Assembly (NCBI RefSeq): GCF_019801605.1
Contig: NZ_JAHVIT010000001.1
Location: 1,364,001-1,428,000, forward strand
Direction: 5' to 3'
Source of the DNA: Maritimibacter alkaliphilus
Lineage (GTDB): Bacteria; Pseudomonadota; Alphaproteobacteria; Rhodobacterales; Rhodobacteraceae
DNA length: 64,000 nt
Shown: positions 34,125 to 43,613 of the stretch, piece after piece
Numbering within the stretch: the first letter of the stretch is position 1
How the letters are laid out: the number at the start of each line of letters is the position of its first letter
Translations under genes and position numbers: made by a program
Notes under the pieces: generated by a model
Told to the model about the DNA's origin: nothing
Databases searched by the model: none
What the model saw: the letters and a program-made list of their open reading frames with translations, nothing else

Positions 34125-34919
34125 TCAGGCGCGGCAGAAGAGCGTGCCGTCCTCGATGCAGCCGAGCGCCTCGGCACAGGTGACGATGCGCACATCCGGC
34201 AGGGCACGGATCTCGTCCAGGAAGTCCTTCAGCACCGCCAGCCGCGAGGCCCGGGCCGAGCCGAAATCCGCCCGTGGCGTCAGGGTGAACTGGACGTAGA
34301 TGCGCTCCTCGTAGGCCGCCATGAACTCCTCGCGCCACCATTTCCTCAACTTGGAATGGGTGGCCCGGCGGGAGTAGAGCTCCGCGTCGATGAGGATCTC
34401 GGTCTGCGGCAGTTCGATCATCCCCGGCGCGCCGTCGGCCTCCAGACGATAGGGGAAATCGTCATCCTGGTTCGAGGCGTCGTAGGCATAGCCGAGGCCG
34501 GCAAGCGCGGCCAGGGTCTCGTGCTCAAGAAGTCCCGTCGGCGCGCGCCAGCCCCTGGGCGCGGCACCGGTCAGATCGGTGAGGATGCCGTGGGTCTTCG
34601 CCAGCAGGTCGGCCTCGCCCGCGGCGTTGGTGTAGTCCTCGTGGGCATAGCCATGGGCCGCGATCTCGTGGCCCTCGGCGGCGATGGCCCGGACCAGTTC
34701 GGGGTGTTGCTCGGCCTCCCAGCCGGGCACGAAGGTGGTTGTCTTCAGCCCCTCGGAGCGGAAGAAGCCATACATCCGCTCCGCCCCGATCGAGGCCATG
34801 TAGCGACCGTGGGCCTTGCCGCCGAAATGCTTCGCCGGGTTGTCGCCATGCAGGGCGCGGTCCACGCTCATGCCTTGCAGGTTCACCGTGAAGGTGACGA
34901 AACAGGTGCCCTCAGCCAT
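34125..34919 (-). CDS. CE4/PuuE-like deacetylase homologue with altered metal site
   Basis: A 264-residue NodB-fold protein starting MAEGTCFVTFTVNLQG. It is paralogous to the gene just upstream. The two histidines are present (H89, H93 in AAHGYAHE), but the Asp-rich motif DFDGD of its paralogue reads NLQGM, so the catalytic base and metal aspartates are missing. It may be a pseudoenzyme, a regulatory subunit of its paralogue, or use another mechanism. The start overlaps the upstream stop by 8 nt, implying coupled synthesis. It is the last gene of the Dpp-type operon. Confidence 0.83.
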   Translation of the reverse strand: MAEGTCFVTFTVNLQGMSVDRALHGDNPAKHFGGKAHGRYMASIGAERMYGFFRSEGLKTTTFVPGWEAEQHPELVRAIAAEGHEIAAHGYAHEDYTNAAGEADLLAKTHGILTDLTGAAPRGWRAPTGLLEHETLAALAGLGYAYDASNQDDDFPYRLEADGAPGMIELPQTEILIDAELYSRRATHSKLRKWWREEFMAAYEERIYVQFTLTPRADFGSARASRLAVLKDFLDEIRALPDVRIVTCAEALGCIEDGTLFCRA

Positions 34920-35790
34920 GGGTGCCTCCGATGTTCTCCTGCTCCCAGTCGCGGGCAAAGGCGTCGCGGCGCGCGATGCACCAGTCGGCCAGTTCCTCCA
35001 GCGTGACGAAGGTCACGTCGCCGCTGTCCTGCATGTGTTTCACGAGGTCGCGGATGATCCCCACCCGCGCCGGAGAGCCCGAGCCGTAGCCGACACGCGG
35101 GTGCACCGTGAGGTCGAAGAAGCCGTTCTCCGCGCGGATCGCCTCCCACTCCTCCTTCCAGTGCGCCAGCACCTCGGAGGGCGGCGTGTAGCTGACCCGG
35201 TAGAACGGGTAGTCATCCAGCGAGGAGACATTGTTCGGCAGGGTGATCAGCTTGTTCTCGCGGTCCGCCGGGCCATGGGCCGTGAAGGGCAGATCGTAGT
35301 CCTTCTCGGAGCTGTCGTAGACATATCCGAGATCGATCAGCGTGCGCATCGTGACCTCGGTCTTCGACCCGCCCGGAGAGCGCCAGCCGCGCGGCGGCTT
35401 GCCCATCAGCGGGGTCAGGATGTCGTGACTCTTCTTCAGCAGCGCCGGCTCCTGCTCGCCCGGGTCCCAGCCCTCGTGGACATAGCCATGGGCCGCGATC
35501 TCGTGCCCGCGCGCGATGATCTCGCGCACGAGGTCGGGATGCTTCTCCGCGTCGTAGCCGGGCACGAAGTAGGTCGCCTTGATCCCCAGCTCATCGCAGA
35601 GATCAAGGTAGCGCGGCACCCCGCATTTCGCGGAGTAGCGCCCGTGGGAGTTCTTCCCGAGCGGCGTTTCCTTGCGGCCCACCTCGCGGCAGTCACCGTC
35701 GAAATCGACGGTGAGCACCGCGACGCAGCGTTTGCCGCCGGGCCACTCATGGGTGCGGGTGGTGATCCCGCTGTCCAGACGTCCGCTCAT
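34912..35790 (-). CDS. CE4/PuuE-like polysaccharide deacetylase-family amidohydrolase
   Basis: A 292-residue NodB-fold protein with the metal triad complete: VDFDGD (D29/D31/D33), AAHGYVHE (H101, H105) and GWRSPGG. It resembles the HpPgdA/PuuE branch, whose members act on cyclic imides, allantoin or peptidoglycan rather than secreted polysaccharides. It has no signal peptide, so a cytosolic small amide or imide is the likelier substrate. It overlaps the solute-binding-protein stop by 4 nt and the second deacetylase start by 8 nt, tying it to imported substrate. Confidence 0.85.
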   Translation of the reverse strand: MSGRLDSGITTRTHEWPGGKRCVAVLTVDFDGDCREVGRKETPLGKNSHGRYSAKCGVPRYLDLCDELGIKATYFVPGYDAEKHPDLVREIIARGHEIAAHGYVHEGWDPGEQEPALLKKSHDILTPLMGKPPRGWRSPGGSKTEVTMRTLIDLGYVYDSSEKDYDLPFTAHGPADRENKLITLPNNVSSLDDYPFYRVSYTPPSEVLAHWKEEWEAIRAENGFFDLTVHPRVGYGSGSPARVGIIRDLVKHMQDSGDVTFVTLEELADWCIARRDAFARDWEQENIGGTHG

Positions 35791-37343
35791 TCTGCCACCG
35801 TCACGCCCCAGAAGCGCGGCTTGCGGCCGACCCAGGTGGAGAAGCCCTCGACCTTGTCGGAATAGGCATCCGTGGCCTGGGCGGAGGACCAGATCAGCAT
35901 CGGCGCGTCTTCGGCGAACTGGGCCTGGATCTCGTCATAGACCGGCTGGCGGTCCGCCACGGGGGTGGCAAGCAGCTTGCCCACCAGCTCGCGGCCTTTG
36001 TCCGTGTCCCAGATCTTGGAGGCCGTCGCCTCCTTCGAGCCGGTCACCCGGTCGAGGATCAGCGCCGGGTCCAGCGTGGGCGCGTAGTTCCATGTCATCA
36101 TCTGGTAGTCGCCGCTGTAGTACTTCGGCAGCTGGGTAGCGAAGTCCATCACCTCGATCTTGGCGTTGAAGCCCGCGGCCTGCAGGAAGGCATGGACCAT
36201 GACACCGGTCTCGTACATCGAGGCGTAGTTCTTGTTGGTGGTCACGACGATCTCTTCGCCGTCGTAACCCGCTTCCTTCTTCATCTCCTCGACCTCGGCG
36301 GGGTCATAGGCAAAGACATCTGCGAACTCCGGCTTGAAGAAGTCGGAGGACGCCGGGATGATCGAGGAACTGGGCTGCGCATAGCCCTGCGAGATCGCCT
36401 GCACCATGCCGCCACGGTCGATGGCATAGCTCACCGCGCGGCGCAGCGCGGCATTGGCCAGAGGGCCGGAAGCGGTCTGGAAGGCCATCGTGTTGATCGA
36501 GGGGATCGCGATGGTGTCGACGGTGAAGCCCTCCTTGGCCTCGATCTGCTCGGCGTAGGAGAGGTTGATGGCGGCCCAGAAGTCGGTCTCACCGGCCATC
36601 AGCGCGCTGAAGTTCGCCGCCGGATCGGGGATGACCATGAAGGTCAGCTTGTCGACGAGGGCTTCCTTCTTGCCGGCGTAGCCGTCCATCGGCTCGTCCC
36701 GGGCGGCGTAGTCCGGGAAGGGCACCAGCACCGTGCGCTGACCGGGGACGATCTCGTCGAACATGAAGGGGCCGGTGCCGATCGGCTTGGACGTCTCGCC
36801 ATCGGCGTAGACGGCGGGGGCCATGATGCCCCCCTCGCCACAGTCGGCGCGGGCCATCTGGGCCAGGAAGGCAGGCGCGGGCTGCGCCAGCGTGAAGCTC
36901 ACCTCCATGTCGCCGGTGGCCTCGATGGACGCCACCTCGACCGAGCCGGAGCCGTTGAAGTACTGGCGGCAGGGCCAGCCGGTCGCCTCGTCGAGCAGGT
37001 GGGTCCAGCTGCCCACCACGGAGTCCGCGCTGAGCGGCGTGCCGTCATGGAAGGTCACGCCCCCGCGGATCTGGAACACGTAGGCGGTGCCGTCCTCCGA
37101 GACCTCGGGCAGGTCGACGGCCAGCATGGGGGCCACGTCGCCGTTCTCCTTCCAGGTCACCAGCCCCTCGTAGGCGTGCTGCTGCATGGTGAGTGAGGCA
37201 TCGGCGGTGGACCCGGCCGGGATGGCCGAGCGCAGGTCGCCCGCGATCCCGACGGTCAGGTCCGCCGCAAGCGCGGTGGTGCCCATGAGGCTGACAGATA
37301 CGGCGCCGGCGAGGACACCGGCCTTGGCCAAGTAATGCGTCAT
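35787..37343 (-). CDS. ABC importer solute-binding protein, peptide/opine family (SBP_bac_5)
   Basis: A 518-residue periplasmic binding protein. The Sec signal peptide ends near ALA26. The family body includes AYEGLVTWKENG, FHDGTPLSADSVV, KPIGTGPF and RRAVSYAIDRGGM. It delivers peptides or peptide-like amides to the membrane components. ATGA overlaps link it to the ATPase upstream and a deacetylase downstream. AAAGGAAT precedes the ATG. Confidence 0.92.
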   Translation of the reverse strand: MTHYLAKAGVLAGAVSVSLMGTTALAADLTVGIAGDLRSAIPAGSTADASLTMQQHAYEGLVTWKENGDVAPMLAVDLPEVSEDGTAYVFQIRGGVTFHDGTPLSADSVVGSWTHLLDEATGWPCRQYFNGSGSVEVASIEATGDMEVSFTLAQPAPAFLAQMARADCGEGGIMAPAVYADGETSKPIGTGPFMFDEIVPGQRTVLVPFPDYAARDEPMDGYAGKKEALVDKLTFMVIPDPAANFSALMAGETDFWAAINLSYAEQIEAKEGFTVDTIAIPSINTMAFQTASGPLANAALRRAVSYAIDRGGMVQAISQGYAQPSSSIIPASSDFFKPEFADVFAYDPAEVEEMKKEAGYDGEEIVVTTNKNYASMYETGVMVHAFLQAAGFNAKIEVMDFATQLPKYYSGDYQMMTWNYAPTLDPALILDRVTGSKEATASKIWDTDKGRELVGKLLATPVADRQPVYDEIQAQFAEDAPMLIWSSAQATDAYSDKVEGFSTWVGRKPRFWGVTVAE

Positions 37344-39022
37344 GCGTGTATTCCTTTCGACCCTGTTGGTTCTTGTGCGCCTGCAGTGCGTGCAAGCATT
37401 GGCGAGGCGGCGATCAGCTGCCGCGTGTAGTCGTGCTGCGGGTTGGCAAAGACCTCCCGGCAGCTGCCTTCCTCGACGATCTCGCCCTCGTGCATCACCA
37501 CGATGCGCTGCGCGATCTGCTGCACGGCGGCGAGGTCATGGGAGATGAAGATGCAGGCAAAGCCGAGCTGGGACTGAAGCGTCTCGAAGAGCTCCAGCAC
37601 CTGTTTCTGGATCGTCATGTCGAGCGCCGAGATCGGCTCGTCCGCGACGATCAGCGCGGGCCGCGAGACCACGGCGCGGGCGATGGCGACGCGCTGACGC
37701 TGGCCGCCCGACAGTTCGTGCGGGAAGCGGCGCAGGTGATCGGGCAGCCCCACGTCGATGAGCGCCTGCCGTGCCCGGTCCATCCGCTGCGTCTTGGTCA
37801 GCGCGGGATCATGGCGCAGCGCCTCGGCCACGATGGCGCCGATCCGCATCCGGGGATTGAGCGAGGAGAAGGGATCCTGAAACACGATCTGGCAGTCACG
37901 GCGGAAGGCGCGCAGCGCGCGGTCGCCCTGCCCCGTGATGTCCTGACCGCGGAACAGCACTCGGCCGCCCTCGGTCTCGGCCAGCCGCAGCATCGCGCGT
38001 CCCAGCGTCGTCTTGCCCGAGCCGGAGCCGCCGACGACGGCGACGATCTCGCCCTTCCTCACGGCCAGAGAGACGCCCTTGAGCACCTTCTTGCGCGGCT
38101 TGGCCGTCAGCAGCGTCCGGCCCTGCCCGAAGGAGAGCTCCACCTTCTCCGCCTCCAGCACCACCTCGCCGAGGTCCTGCCCGCGCGCGCTCTCCGTCTC
38201 CAGCGTGGGCACGCTGTCGAGCAGGCGGCGGGTGTAGTCCTCCTGCGGGGCGGCGAGGATCCGGGCCGTGCTGCCGCGCTCCACCGTCTCGCCCTGCCGC
38301 AGCACGACAACATCGTCGGCGTATTTCGCCACCAGCCCGAGGTTGTGGGTGATCAGCAGCACCGAGGTGCCCTGATCCCGGGCCAGTTCGATCATCGTCT
38401 CCAGCACCTCCAGCTGGCTGAGCGTGTCGAGCGCCGTGGTCGGCTCGTCCGCGATCAGCAGGCCGGGTTTCAGCAGCATGACCGAAGCCAGCATGATCCG
38501 CTGCCGCATCCCGCCCGAGAACTGGTGCGGATAGGCCTCCAGGCAGCCCTCGGGATCGGTGATGCGGATGCGGCGCAGCATGTCGATGGAGCGCTTCCGG
38601 ATCTCGGCCTCGCCCAGATCGGTGTGCAGGCGCATCCCCTCGGCCATCTGGGTGCCGATCTTCATGGCCGGGTTCAGCGAAACCAGCGGCTCCTGGAACA
38701 CCATCCCGATGGAGCCGCCGCGCAGGTCGCGCATCCGGCGGTCCGGGGCGGTGACGAGGCTTTCGCCGTTGTAGAGGATCTCGCCCGCCGTGGGGGCGAT
38801 CACATCGGGCAGCAGCCGCAGGATGGACCGCCCGATCATCGTCTTGCCCGAGCCGCTCTCGCCCACCAGCGCCAGCACCTTGCCGGGCGCCACGTCGAAG
38901 CTGACGCCCTTCACCAGCTCCGGCCCGCGGTTCACGGCAATCCGCAGGTCGCGGATGGACAGGCCCGTCTTCGCGGCCCCGGTCGGCCCGGTCGCCCTCT
39001 TCTGTCGCGTCGCCATCTGCAT
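37340..39022 (-). CDS. Fused two-domain ABC ATPase (DppD-DppF/GsiA type)
   Basis: A 560-residue protein with two complete nucleotide-binding domains. The first carries GESGSGKT, FSGGMRQRI and LLIADEPTTALD. The second carries GGSGSGKT, LSGGQRQRV and LIVADEPISALD. Peptide importers usually encode these separately, and the fused arrangement is like GsiA. The ATG overlaps the permease stop (TGATG), and the stop overlaps the binding-protein start. Confidence 0.94.
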   Translation of the reverse strand: MQMATRQKRATGPTGAAKTGLSIRDLRIAVNRGPELVKGVSFDVAPGKVLALVGESGSGKTMIGRSILRLLPDVIAPTAGEILYNGESLVTAPDRRMRDLRGGSIGMVFQEPLVSLNPAMKIGTQMAEGMRLHTDLGEAEIRKRSIDMLRRIRITDPEGCLEAYPHQFSGGMRQRIMLASVMLLKPGLLIADEPTTALDTLSQLEVLETMIELARDQGTSVLLITHNLGLVAKYADDVVVLRQGETVERGSTARILAAPQEDYTRRLLDSVPTLETESARGQDLGEVVLEAEKVELSFGQGRTLLTAKPRKKVLKGVSLAVRKGEIVAVVGGSGSGKTTLGRAMLRLAETEGGRVLFRGQDITGQGDRALRAFRRDCQIVFQDPFSSLNPRMRIGAIVAEALRHDPALTKTQRMDRARQALIDVGLPDHLRRFPHELSGGQRQRVAIARAVVSRPALIVADEPISALDMTIQKQVLELFETLQSQLGFACIFISHDLAAVQQIAQRIVVMHEGEIVEEGSCREVFANPQHDYTRQLIAASPMLARTAGAQEPTGSKGIHA

Positions 39023-39846
39023 CAGTGCGCCATCCTCGGGTCCAGCCAGTCGCGCAGCGCGTCGCCCAGCAGGTTGATCGAAAGCAGGGTCATGGCGATG
39101 AAGGCACCGGGAATGACCGAGAGGTAGGTGTGCGTGGCCAGATGCGGCCGCGCGGCAGAGAGCATATTGCCCCACGTCGCCGCTGGCGGTGGCACGCCGA
39201 GCCCGAGGAAGGAGAGCGCGCTTTCCGCCAGGATCACCCAGCCGAACATGGAGGTCGCAAAGACCGCGATCGGCGCGATGGCATTGGGCAGCACATGGCG
39301 CAGCATCGTGTAGGTCGCGGAATTGCCGAGCGCACGGCTGGCCTCGACGAATTCCCGCTGGCGCAGCGACATCACCGTGCCGCGCACGATCCTGACCACC
39401 TTGGGCGTATAGGCCACGCCGAGCGCCAGCACGATGCCCATCTTGGACGGCCCGATCACCGCCACGAGGCCAAGCGCCAGCAGGATGCCCGGGAAGGCCA
39501 GCAGCGCGTCGTTCAGCAGCATGACGATCCGGTCCACCCAGCCCCGGAAGAACCCGGTAACGAGGCCGATGGCGGTGCCGACCACGACCGAGAAGGCCAC
39601 CGTCATGAAGGCCACCGAGATCGAGGTCCAGGCCCCGGTCATGATCCGGCTCAGCACGTCGCGGCCGAATTCGTCGGTGCCGAAGGGATGGCCTGCACCG
39701 GGCCCGTTCAGCCGGTGGATCACGTCCATCTGCAGCGGGTTCATCGGGGTCCAGACCAGCGCCAGCAGCGCCATGGACAGCACGATCACACCCAGCACGA
39801 GGCCGATGAGGAAGTTCAGTCTGATCTTCATGGGGCTGATCTTCAT
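39022..39846 (-). CDS. ABC importer permease, DppC type
   Basis: A 274-residue inner-membrane protein with an N-terminal helix and a five-helix BPD_transp_1 core. GTDEFGRDVLSR at about 56-67 is the DppC/OppC hallmark. The EAA loop is in EASRALGNSATYTMLRHVLPN. It pairs with the DppB-type permease 10 nt upstream to form the translocation pore. Confidence 0.94.
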   Translation of the reverse strand: MKISPMKIRLNFLIGLVLGVIVLSMALLALVWTPMNPLQMDVIHRLNGPGAGHPFGTDEFGRDVLSRIMTGAWTSISVAFMTVAFSVVVGTAIGLVTGFFRGWVDRIVMLLNDALLAFPGILLALGLVAVIGPSKMGIVLALGVAYTPKVVRIVRGTVMSLRQREFVEASRALGNSATYTMLRHVLPNAIAPIAVFATSMFGWVILAESALSFLGLGVPPPAATWGNMLSAARPHLATHTYLSVIPGAFIAMTLLSINLLGDALRDWLDPRMAH

Positions 39847-39856
39847 TGGGGCGTCC

Positions 39857-40801
39857 TCAGTCCAGCGTCACGCGGGGGTCGAAAATCGGGTAGAGCAGGT
39901 CCACGATCAGGTTCAGCACCACGTAGCCGACCGCGATCATCAGCAGGCAGCCCTGCACCACCGGGTAGTCCCGCTGGTAGATGCTCTCGACCAGCAGCCG
40001 CCCGAGGCCCGGCAGGGTAAAGACCGTCTCGATCACCGCGATGCCCCCCAGCAGCGTGCCCATGACGATGCCGATCAGTGTCAGCGTCGGACCGAAGGCA
40101 TTGGGCAGCACGTGACGCAGCAGCACCGCGCGGTTCGACAGCCCCTTGGCCTTGGCGTGGGAGATGTATTCCAGCCGCAGCACCTCGATCGCCGAGGAGC
40201 GCGCCATGCGGGTCAGCACACCCACCTCGATCACCCCCAGCGTCAGCACCGGCAGGGCGAGGTAGCTGAGCGATTTCAGCGGGTCCTCGGCGAAGGGCAC
40301 GAAGCCCACCACCGGCGCCCAGCCGAGGTCGATGCCGAAGTACATCAGGAACATCAGGCCGAGCCAGAACGACGGGATCGACAGCGCCAGCGTCGCCAGC
40401 CCGACGATCAGCAGGTCGACGCCCTTGTCCTGCTTCCAGGCCGCAAGGATGCCGAGAGGAACCGCGATCAGCGCTGCCACGCCGACCGACAGCAGAATGA
40501 TCGTGGCGCTGAGCCGGAAACGTTCGAACACGAGCGCCAGCACCGGCTCGCGCGTGATGATCGAGGTGCCCAGATCGCCCCGGAAGAGGTTCTGCACCCA
40601 GATCAGGAATTGCACCGGCAGCGGCTGGTCCAGACCCAGCCGCGCGTTGATCGCCGCGATACTGGCCGCATCCGCGCCCTCGCCCAGCAGGACGGAGGCG
40701 GGATCGCCCGGGATCATGCGGACCAGCAGGAAGACCATCAGCGAGACGAGGAAAAGCGTCGGCAGGGCCAGCAGGCTGCGTTTGAGAATGAAGTTCAGCA
40801 T
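39857..40801 (-). CDS. ABC importer permease, DppB type
   Basis: A 314-residue inner-membrane protein. FILKRSLLALPTLFLVSL is the typical first helix, followed by RMIPGDP and six core helices. The EAA loop reads YISHAKAKGLSNRAVLLRHVLPN. It is first in a six-gene leftward unit: permease, permease, ATPase, binding protein, two deacetylases. A candidate operator lies about 75 nt upstream. Confidence 0.94.
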   Translation of the reverse strand: MLNFILKRSLLALPTLFLVSLMVFLLVRMIPGDPASVLLGEGADAASIAAINARLGLDQPLPVQFLIWVQNLFRGDLGTSIITREPVLALVFERFRLSATIILLSVGVAALIAVPLGILAAWKQDKGVDLLIVGLATLALSIPSFWLGLMFLMYFGIDLGWAPVVGFVPFAEDPLKSLSYLALPVLTLGVIEVGVLTRMARSSAIEVLRLEYISHAKAKGLSNRAVLLRHVLPNAFGPTLTLIGIVMGTLLGGIAVIETVFTLPGLGRLLVESIYQRDYPVVQGCLLMIAVGYVVLNLIVDLLYPIFDPRVTLD

Positions 40802-40876
40802 CGGGGTCCTTCAGGGGCCGTTCTGCATCCGCGCCAGTGGCCCGCACCGGCGCTTCATTTGTTCTTTCACTCAACC

Positions 40877-40888
40877 ATATACAATAAA
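40877..40888. promoter_or_regulatory. Shared ATATACAATAAA element upstream of the ABC importer operon
   Basis: The exact 12-mer occurs here and upstream of the racemase gene. On the minus strand it reads TTTATTGTATAT, matching the ATTGTAYAT core at the GntR/C45 promoter. It is a candidate operator of the FCD regulator at 31637-32512. Confidence 0.5.
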
Positions 40889-40971
40889 TTCAGATCAAGG
40901 CGCGTTTTTTCGGTTTTACGTCGAAAAAACTGCGCAATTGCCCAATCCGGCACCCGTCGCAGGCATCTTGA

Positions 40972-42792
40972 TCACGCCGCGGGCACAGGCCGCGTCCCGA
41001 GGAAGGCATCGAGCGTCGCGGTCGCCTCGCGCAGGCCGTCGCAGGCGCGGTTTCGCTGTCGCAGCAACTCGGTCCATTGCAGCTTGTAGGCCGCCTCCTC
41101 CGGGTCGAGCCTGGCGAGCTTTTCGATCCCGTAGAGCCCGGGCAGCACGGTCTTCAGCGCTGTCAGCCCATAGGTGTCCTGATCCCAGCGACCACTCACC
41201 GTGCTGGCGACCGAGGTCAGCTGACGCGACAGCTTCAGCACGAGGTCGTTGAAGGCGATGCAGGCCTCGGGGCTGCCCTCGTCTGCGATCTCGGCGCCGC
41301 GCTGCTTCAATTGGCCGGCCTTCTCGTTCAGCGTGGTGGCGAGGGTGACAAGCCCCCCGATCTCCAGCCCCATGTCACCGAAAGCGGCAAGCGCCTCGGC
41401 CCGGTCCTTCACCTGAGCGGTGAAATCCGCGATCTCGAAGGGCAGCGTGGGCCGGTTGATCAGCTCGTAGGTATAGGCCGCATGCATCATGAGGCTGTCC
41501 TTGAGCAGCGCGGGATCGACCCGTTCCATCGTGTCCAGCGTCGAGTGGTACCACCACCCCAGCGTCGCGCCGCGCCACGCCTTTTGCTGCTCGGGCGAAT
41601 GCTTGTGGCTGGCGTACATCGCAGGCACACCGACGCCGAAGAAGGACATGTCTCCGGTGCGCGCCACGGGCGTCGTCTTGACGTTGTCGATCCCCAGCAG
41701 TTCCTTGCAGAGGTCGCGGTGGAACTGCGCCACCTGGTAGGAGGCGGTGGCCTGGAAATGGGTCGCATCCTGCATCGCCACGCTGTCGACGTTCAGGTAG
41801 AGGATGCCGCCGCGGTCCAGCTTGTCCCAGAACTTGTCCACGAACCAGCTGGAACCCTCCATGATGCCGCTCTCATGGGCGGCCCAGAAGGCGAAGAGCA
41901 CCGAGCGTTTCAGCTTGCCCTTGTGCTGCGCCAGAACGCGGGCGATCTCGATCACCTCGGAATTCCCGGCGGCATTGTCCGAGGCCGCGGGCCCCCAGGC
42001 GTCGTAATGGCCGCCGACGATGACGAATTTCTCCGGCTCCTCCGCCCCTTCCAGCCAGGCCATCGGCTGGATGATCTTGCCCCAGCGGTTCTCGACCTCG
42101 GAATGCAGCCGGATCGTGACCGGCCCCTTGCGGCAGGCCTCGGCCAGCCAGAGCCCGTCCTGCAACCGGATGCCCACGGCAGGGATCTGCGGCAGGTCGG
42201 CGAAGTTCTTCTGGGTCGGGTTGCCCCACATCGGCTTGCAGGTGCCCATCGGCAGCGTCTCGTGCTCGGGCAGGCCCCAGTTCATCATGATCTGGCCGAT
42301 GGAGCCGAGCTCGGTGGCGATCCGCACCTTCTCGGGGCGCGGCGGCGCGTAGGAGAGCTCCGACAGCGTGATCTTGCCCGCCGCCTCCACGCCCTCGTAA
42401 TCGTCGTAGCCGCCCGGGCCGACATGGACCAGCTCGGCCTCCAGCCCTTCGGGCGGGGTCTGGACCGACTGGGCAAAGGTGTTCGCCTCGATGGTGCGCA
42501 GCACCGCGCCCTGCGCGTCCAGCACCTCGATCCGGGCCTTGCCGGGGAAGCTGACGTAGCCGTCGAGTTCATGCAGCTCCATCGGGATGCCGATCTCGTC
42601 GAACTGGCTCTTGATATAGGCCGCTGCCTTGCGCTCCATCTCGGTGCCCGAGAGGCGGTGCGGGCACTCCTCGGCGAAGTAGCGTGCGTCGCGCAGCACC
42701 CGCTCGGTGGAGAGGGCCGCGAGGATCTCATCGCGAAGCGGATCGGCGGAAGACGTCGTGGAAGGATCGGCGGACGGCGCGGCGGACGACAT
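40972..42792 (-). CDS. M28-family metallopeptidase with PA-like insert
   Basis: A 606-residue cytosolic-looking protein. It has an N-terminal part, a protease-associated-like insert (about 100-235), then the M28 core and a helical C-terminal extension as in glutamate carboxypeptidase II/transferrin-receptor relatives. Metal ligands visible are H262 (GGHYDAWG), D272 (ASDNAAGN) and a histidine in WWYHSTLDT. The usual Glu-Glu pair reads H306-E307 (AAHESG), so the general-base position is altered. The start is preceded by GAGG and lies 8 nt after the racemase stop. It probably trims imported peptides or N-acyl amino acids. Confidence 0.85.
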   Translation of the reverse strand: MSSAAPSADPSTTSSADPLRDEILAALSTERVLRDARYFAEECPHRLSGTEMERKAAAYIKSQFDEIGIPMELHELDGYVSFPGKARIEVLDAQGAVLRTIEANTFAQSVQTPPEGLEAELVHVGPGGYDDYEGVEAAGKITLSELSYAPPRPEKVRIATELGSIGQIMMNWGLPEHETLPMGTCKPMWGNPTQKNFADLPQIPAVGIRLQDGLWLAEACRKGPVTIRLHSEVENRWGKIIQPMAWLEGAEEPEKFVIVGGHYDAWGPAASDNAAGNSEVIEIARVLAQHKGKLKRSVLFAFWAAHESGIMEGSSWFVDKFWDKLDRGGILYLNVDSVAMQDATHFQATASYQVAQFHRDLCKELLGIDNVKTTPVARTGDMSFFGVGVPAMYASHKHSPEQQKAWRGATLGWWYHSTLDTMERVDPALLKDSLMMHAAYTYELINRPTLPFEIADFTAQVKDRAEALAAFGDMGLEIGGLVTLATTLNEKAGQLKQRGAEIADEGSPEACIAFNDLVLKLSRQLTSVASTVSGRWDQDTYGLTALKTVLPGLYGIEKLARLDPEEAAYKLQWTELLRQRNRACDGLREATATLDAFLGTRPVPAA

Positions 42793-42800
42793 GGGCAACC

Positions 42801-43493
42801 TCAGGTCTCTTTCGGAAAGGGATAGGCACTGCGCCCGTGGGTAAGCCCCATGGCAACCATGGTCTCGGCCATGTGCAGCGCGGCGGTGGCAGGGTCGATC
42901 ACGGGGACCGGCGCCGCCAGCGTCTCGGAAAGGCCGTAGAGCGCCATGCAGGCGAGGACGACGGCATCGGCCCTGTCCTCCTCCACGCATTTGGCGATCT
43001 CGGCGCGGATCAGGGTGCGGGTCGCGTCGAGGTCGGCGCGCAGTTCCAGCACGGGCTTGCGCAGGATGCGGGCCGAGGCGAGCTGCCCCTCCAGCCCCAT
43101 GGCGCGGACCCGGGCGCGCACCACGCGCGGATCGGTATTGGGCGAGACGACGGAGAAGCTGTAGCCCAGCAGGTTGGCCAGGGCGCAGGCGGATTGCATC
43201 GGGCCGACCACGGGCACGTCGACCCGCTCGCGCCCCGCGATCACGCCCGGATCGCCCGCGCACCACGGGATGAACGCATCATAGCCCTGCCCCTGCAACC
43301 GCAGCATGTGCCGCACGATCTGGGTGCTGGCCTCCTCGCTTTCGAAGACGGATTCCATCGAGGCGGGGCCCTCGGTATTGCAGAGCACCTCGACCTGCGT
43401 GCCGGGTCGGGCGCGGGCCATGAGGAAGGCGCGACGCGCCTCCAGCGCCGCATGCGTCATGCCCACGTTGGCGATGATGACCCCGATCTTCAT
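42801..43493 (-). CDS. Asp/Glu/hydantoin racemase-family protein
   Basis: From MKIGVIIANVGM the protein has 230 residues. The two cysteines expected to act as acid and base are in PWCAGDPG and VLACMALYG. The family contains aspartate/glutamate racemases, hydantoin racemases and maleate isomerases. It is co-transcribed with the M28 peptidase, which fits stereo-inversion of an amino acid released from an imported compound. The start with GGAAGGG upstream was preferred over an in-frame extension. Confidence 0.83.
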   Translation of the reverse strand: MKIGVIIANVGMTHAALEARRAFLMARARPGTQVEVLCNTEGPASMESVFESEEASTQIVRHMLRLQGQGYDAFIPWCAGDPGVIAGRERVDVPVVGPMQSACALANLLGYSFSVVSPNTDPRVVRARVRAMGLEGQLASARILRKPVLELRADLDATRTLIRAEIAKCVEEDRADAVVLACMALYGLSETLAAPVPVIDPATAALHMAETMVAMGLTHGRSAYPFPKET

Positions 43494-43613
43494 GCAATCC
43501 CTTCCCTGCCCTGCGTCCTGCAAAGCCGTCGCGTCGCCCTGCCCCGGCGAGACAGAATCGCGACGGGTGACCCTGCGTCGCTATGCGCTGTATGATTGCA
43601 CCTCAATCCCACA

